NCBI GenBank assembly: GCA_017619905.1 | Contig: JAFZRK010000135.1 | Location: 1-7,963, forward strand | Reading direction: 5' to 3' | Length of the DNA: 7,963 bases | Origin: Bacillota bacterium | GTDB taxonomy: Bacteria; Bacillota; Clostridia; Peptostreptococcales; Anaerovoracaceae | Part shown: positions 6,043 to 7,963 of the stretch, one piece after another | How positions within the stretch are numbered: the stretch's first letter is position 1 | Layout: each line of letters opens with the position of its first letter | Made by a program: the position numbers and the translations under genes | Notes under the pieces: generated by a model | Told to the model about the DNA's origin: nothing | Database searches by the model: none | What the model saw: the letters and a program-made list of their open reading frames with translations, nothing else

Positions 6043-6136
6043 AAAACCATCCTTATGCAAGACCGGAGACAGCCGCATGACGCGCTCCGCGCCGGCCTCA
6101 GTTTTTTATTTGATCCGGAACATGTCCGGTCATCAG

Positions 6137-7780
6137 CTATTTGGAGACCGTAGCTCCCAGGTTTATGATCTCTTTTTCCAGCGCCGCTATGCGGTTCTTC
6201 AGCTGGACTATCTCCTCGCTGGTAAGCTTGGTGTCCGTTGCGGTCTCGGCGTTCTCTATGACGTCCGAGACGTCCTCCAGAGCGTTCTTGAGCCGCGACC
6301 TTATCTCCTGGACGCTGTCCTTGTCCGCGAACTCCTCCTCGGCGGTGCTGAGGGACGTTATAGTGGTGTTCTCGCCGAGCTCCACCTCGCAGACGTTGTG
6401 GATGACGGTGCAGTCCCAGCCCAGGCGGCTCTTTACGAACTCCGCGAACTCCACCTTGGACTCTTCCTCGCCGTGCACCAGGAATATCTTCTGCGGCTTC
6501 TGCTGGAAGCCCGACAGCCATTCGAAGAGCCCGTCCCTGTCCGCGTGTCCGGAGAAACCCTCCAGGTTGTGTATCTGGGCGTTGACCACTATCGGCTCGC
6601 CCATTATCTTTACCTCCGTGGCGCCGTCCAGAAGCAGCCGTCCCAGGGTGCCCTCCGCCTGATACCCGACGAAGACTATCGAATTCTTTGCGTTCCAGAG
6701 ATTGTGCTTAAGGTGGTGCCTTATGCGGCCCGCGTCGCACATTCCGCTGGCGGATATTATTACTTTAGGCGTGGTGTCCACGTTTATCTGCTTACTCTCG
6801 TCGGACGTCTTGGAGAACACCAGGCCTTTGAAGTCCAGAGGATGGTCGCCGGACAGTATGTAGTCCTTCATCTCCTCGTTGTAGGCCTGGGCGTTGGCGC
6901 GGAACACCTCCGTGGCGGTAACGGACATGGGACTGTCCACGTAGACCGGCACGTTCCTGAGGCGCTCCGTAAACGGCGTATGGCCGTCGTAGACCTTGTT
7001 AAGCTGGTACAGAAGCTCCTGCGTGCGTCCCACGGCAAAGCTTGGGATTACTGTATTTCCACCCCTCTCGGCGGTCTCGGCGATTATGTTCAGGAGACGG
7101 TCCACGCTCTCGCTGGCCGGCTCGTGCAGCCGGTTTCCGTAAGTGGCCTCCATGATGACGTAATCGGCCTTCTTGATTATGGTCGGATCGTTGATTATAG
7201 GCCTGTCCTTGGTGCCTATGTCTCCGGAGAATACCAGTTTGCTGGTGCTCTCGCCCTCGGTCACCCAAAGCTCTATTATTGCGGAACCCAGTATGTGTCC
7301 GGCATCGTTGAACACCACCTTCATCTGCTCGTTGAGTATCACGAGCGTGTCGTAGATGACCGGCTCCAGATGCTTTATGGTGTCCAGAGCGTCGTTGGTG
7401 TCGTAGAGCGGTTCCGTAACCGGTCTGCCGGCTCTGGCGTTCTTGCGGTTGTCGCGCTCCGCGTCCTGCTCGTGTATGTGCGCGCAGTCCTTAAGCATAA
7501 CGTCCACAAGATCCGCAGTGGCGTCCGTGCAGTAGATGAGACCCTTGAACCCTCTTTTTACGAGGAGCGGAAGCCTTCCGCAGTGATCCACGTGGGCATG
7601 GCTGAGTATTACGCAGTCTATCTCCGCCGGATTGAACGGGAATGGCGCGCGGTTCATCTTGTCCGGGTCGTTTCCGCCCTGGAACTGTCCGCAGTCCAAA
7701 AGCACCTTGTACTTGTCGGTCTCGATAAGGTGGCAGGAGCCTGTTACTCCCGAGGCCGCGCCGCAGAACGTTATCTTCAT
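6137..7780 (-). CDS. Beta-CASP metallo-beta-lactamase-fold RNase (YSH1/CPSF-like)
   Basis: Probable zinc-dependent ribonuclease acting on RNA in the cytoplasm. The MBL motifs are complete: SHAHVDHCGRLP (H61, H63, D65, H66), GHILGS (H162) and FSGDIG (D187). The beta-CASP motifs follow: MEATYGNR (E211, motif A), SASGMCDAGRIRHHL (343-357, motif B) and GFSGHADRDG (H412, motif C), with VHGE (H436) near the end of the core. The catalytic core ends near residue 470. Residues 480-547 form an acidic tail with a likely coiled coil (EEIVQLKNRIAALEKEI), making the protein longer than the roughly 430-residue minimal enzymes. GGAGG lies 6 nt before the ATG (7787-7791). The start overlaps the stop of the nucleoside kinase gene by 4 nt (ATGA), so the two are translationally coupled. 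Whether it is an endo- or 5'-exonuclease cannot be told from sequence. Confidence 0.93.
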   Translation of the reverse strand: MKITFCGAASGVTGSCHLIETDKYKVLLDCGQFQGGNDPDKMNRAPFPFNPAEIDCVILSHAHVDHCGRLPLLVKRGFKGLIYCTDATADLVDVMLKDCAHIHEQDAERDNRKNARAGRPVTEPLYDTNDALDTIKHLEPVIYDTLVILNEQMKVVFNDAGHILGSAIIELWVTEGESTSKLVFSGDIGTKDRPIINDPTIIKKADYVIMEATYGNRLHEPASESVDRLLNIIAETAERGGNTVIPSFAVGRTQELLYQLNKVYDGHTPFTERLRNVPVYVDSPMSVTATEVFRANAQAYNEEMKDYILSGDHPLDFKGLVFSKTSDESKQINVDTTPKVIISASGMCDAGRIRHHLKHNLWNAKNSIVFVGYQAEGTLGRLLLDGATEVKIMGEPIVVNAQIHNLEGFSGHADRDGLFEWLSGFQQKPQKIFLVHGEEESKVEFAEFVKSRLGWDCTVIHNVCEVELGENTTITSLSTAEEEFADKDSVQEIRSRLKNALEDVSDVIENAETATDTKLTSEEIVQLKNRIAALEKEIINLGATVSK

Positions 7781-7963
7781 AGTTCGCCTCCGCCTATGAA
7801 CTCTCTTACAACAGAGTCGCCTTCGATGAACGATTCGTCCTCTATGGAAACGACCTGGTCCAGAAGCCGCTTCAGGCGCTGGGCCTCGTCGTAGAATCTG
7901 GCTCCGGGCGGCTCCGCAAGCAGAAGAGGCATTGCGTGCTTCTTAAGCACCGCAAGCTCGTAC
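7777..7963 (-). CDS. Nucleoside kinase (uridine-kinase family), C-terminal fragment
   Basis: Only the last 61 residues are in the window, and the 5' end lies outside. The fragment (beginning YELAVLKKHAMPLL, then RFYDEAQRLKRLLDQ, ending SVVREFIGGGEL) matches, from memory, the C-terminus of the long Firmicute nucleoside kinases. Those have TGS and tRNA-synthetase-like SAD domains followed by a phosphoribulokinase/uridine kinase domain, and typically end in a NSILREFIGGS-like sequence. They are thought to phosphorylate nucleosides, which would fit the phosphorylase and deaminase downstream. The TGA overlaps the RNase start codon by 4 nt. The P-loop and any TGS domain are not visible, so the domain architecture is inferred from the tail alone. 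Confidence 0.75.
   Translation of the reverse strand, partial: YELAVLKKHAMPLLLAEPPGARFYDEAQRLKRLLDQVVSIEDESFIEGDSVVREFIGGGEL

Noticed and set aside
6043..6136. Hairpin CCGGA/TCCGG beside an A/T run (6101-6128) as a terminator for the RNase gene
   Set aside because: On the minus strand the hairpin is followed by A residues, not T residues. On the plus strand the T run comes before the stem. No convincing promoter was found in the gap either.
5786..7894. A very long open frame (702 codons) on the plus strand
   Set aside because: It lies antisense to the complete MBL RNase and part of the membrane gene, both of which have full motifs and ribosome binding sites. Its translation has no recognisable domain and no ribosome binding site that I could see. 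It is a shadow of biased codon use.

Overview
The window is chromosomal and gene-dense, with moderately high GC content. It suggests an anaerobic, Clostridia-like Firmicute. The signs are strong AAGGAGG-type ribosome binding sites, frequent ATA isoleucine codons, a uridine-kinase-family protein ending in REFIGG, and an orphan E2-acyltransferase-like protein of a kind I recall from Clostridia. The genus cannot be read from this sequence.

Layout. (1) 1-640, minus: the N-terminal part of threonyl-tRNA synthetase (thrS), cut by the window edge and lacking the usual TGS domain. (2) 681-732: a compact divergent promoter in which one palindromic TTGCAA seems to serve as the -35 box in both directions. 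It is followed on the + side by a 20-bp alternating purine-pyrimidine tract. (3) 807-1490, plus: an unrecognised multi-pass membrane protein with a TTG start. (4) 1497-2222, minus: a ParA/MinD-like P-loop protein whose Walker A loop has no lysine. It converges on gene 3 with a 6-bp gap. (5) 2280-2309: a hairpin terminator separating gene 4 from the long operon upstream of it. (6) 2376-7963, minus, in transcription order: the C-terminus of a nucleoside kinase (partial); a beta-CASP metallo-beta-lactamase-fold RNase; a 94-bp gap; a membrane protein with an E2/CAT-like acyltransferase domain; purine nucleoside phosphorylase; and an MtaD-type adenosine/MTA/SAH deaminase.

How they fit. The last three genes are joined by 1-nt TGATG overlaps, so they are probably translated together. 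The deaminase would turn adenosine-type nucleosides (adenosine, 5'-methylthioadenosine, 5'-deoxyadenosine or S-adenosylhomocysteine) into inosine-type nucleosides, and a 6-oxopurine phosphorylase could then split these into hypoxanthine and a sugar-1-phosphate. The nucleoside kinase upstream fits a nucleoside-salvage theme. The RNase, which overlaps the kinase by 4 nt, could feed salvage through RNA turnover. The membrane-bound E2-like protein is the odd member and the best candidate for something undescribed.

I see no mobile element, CRISPR array, tRNA or rRNA gene, or riboswitch.
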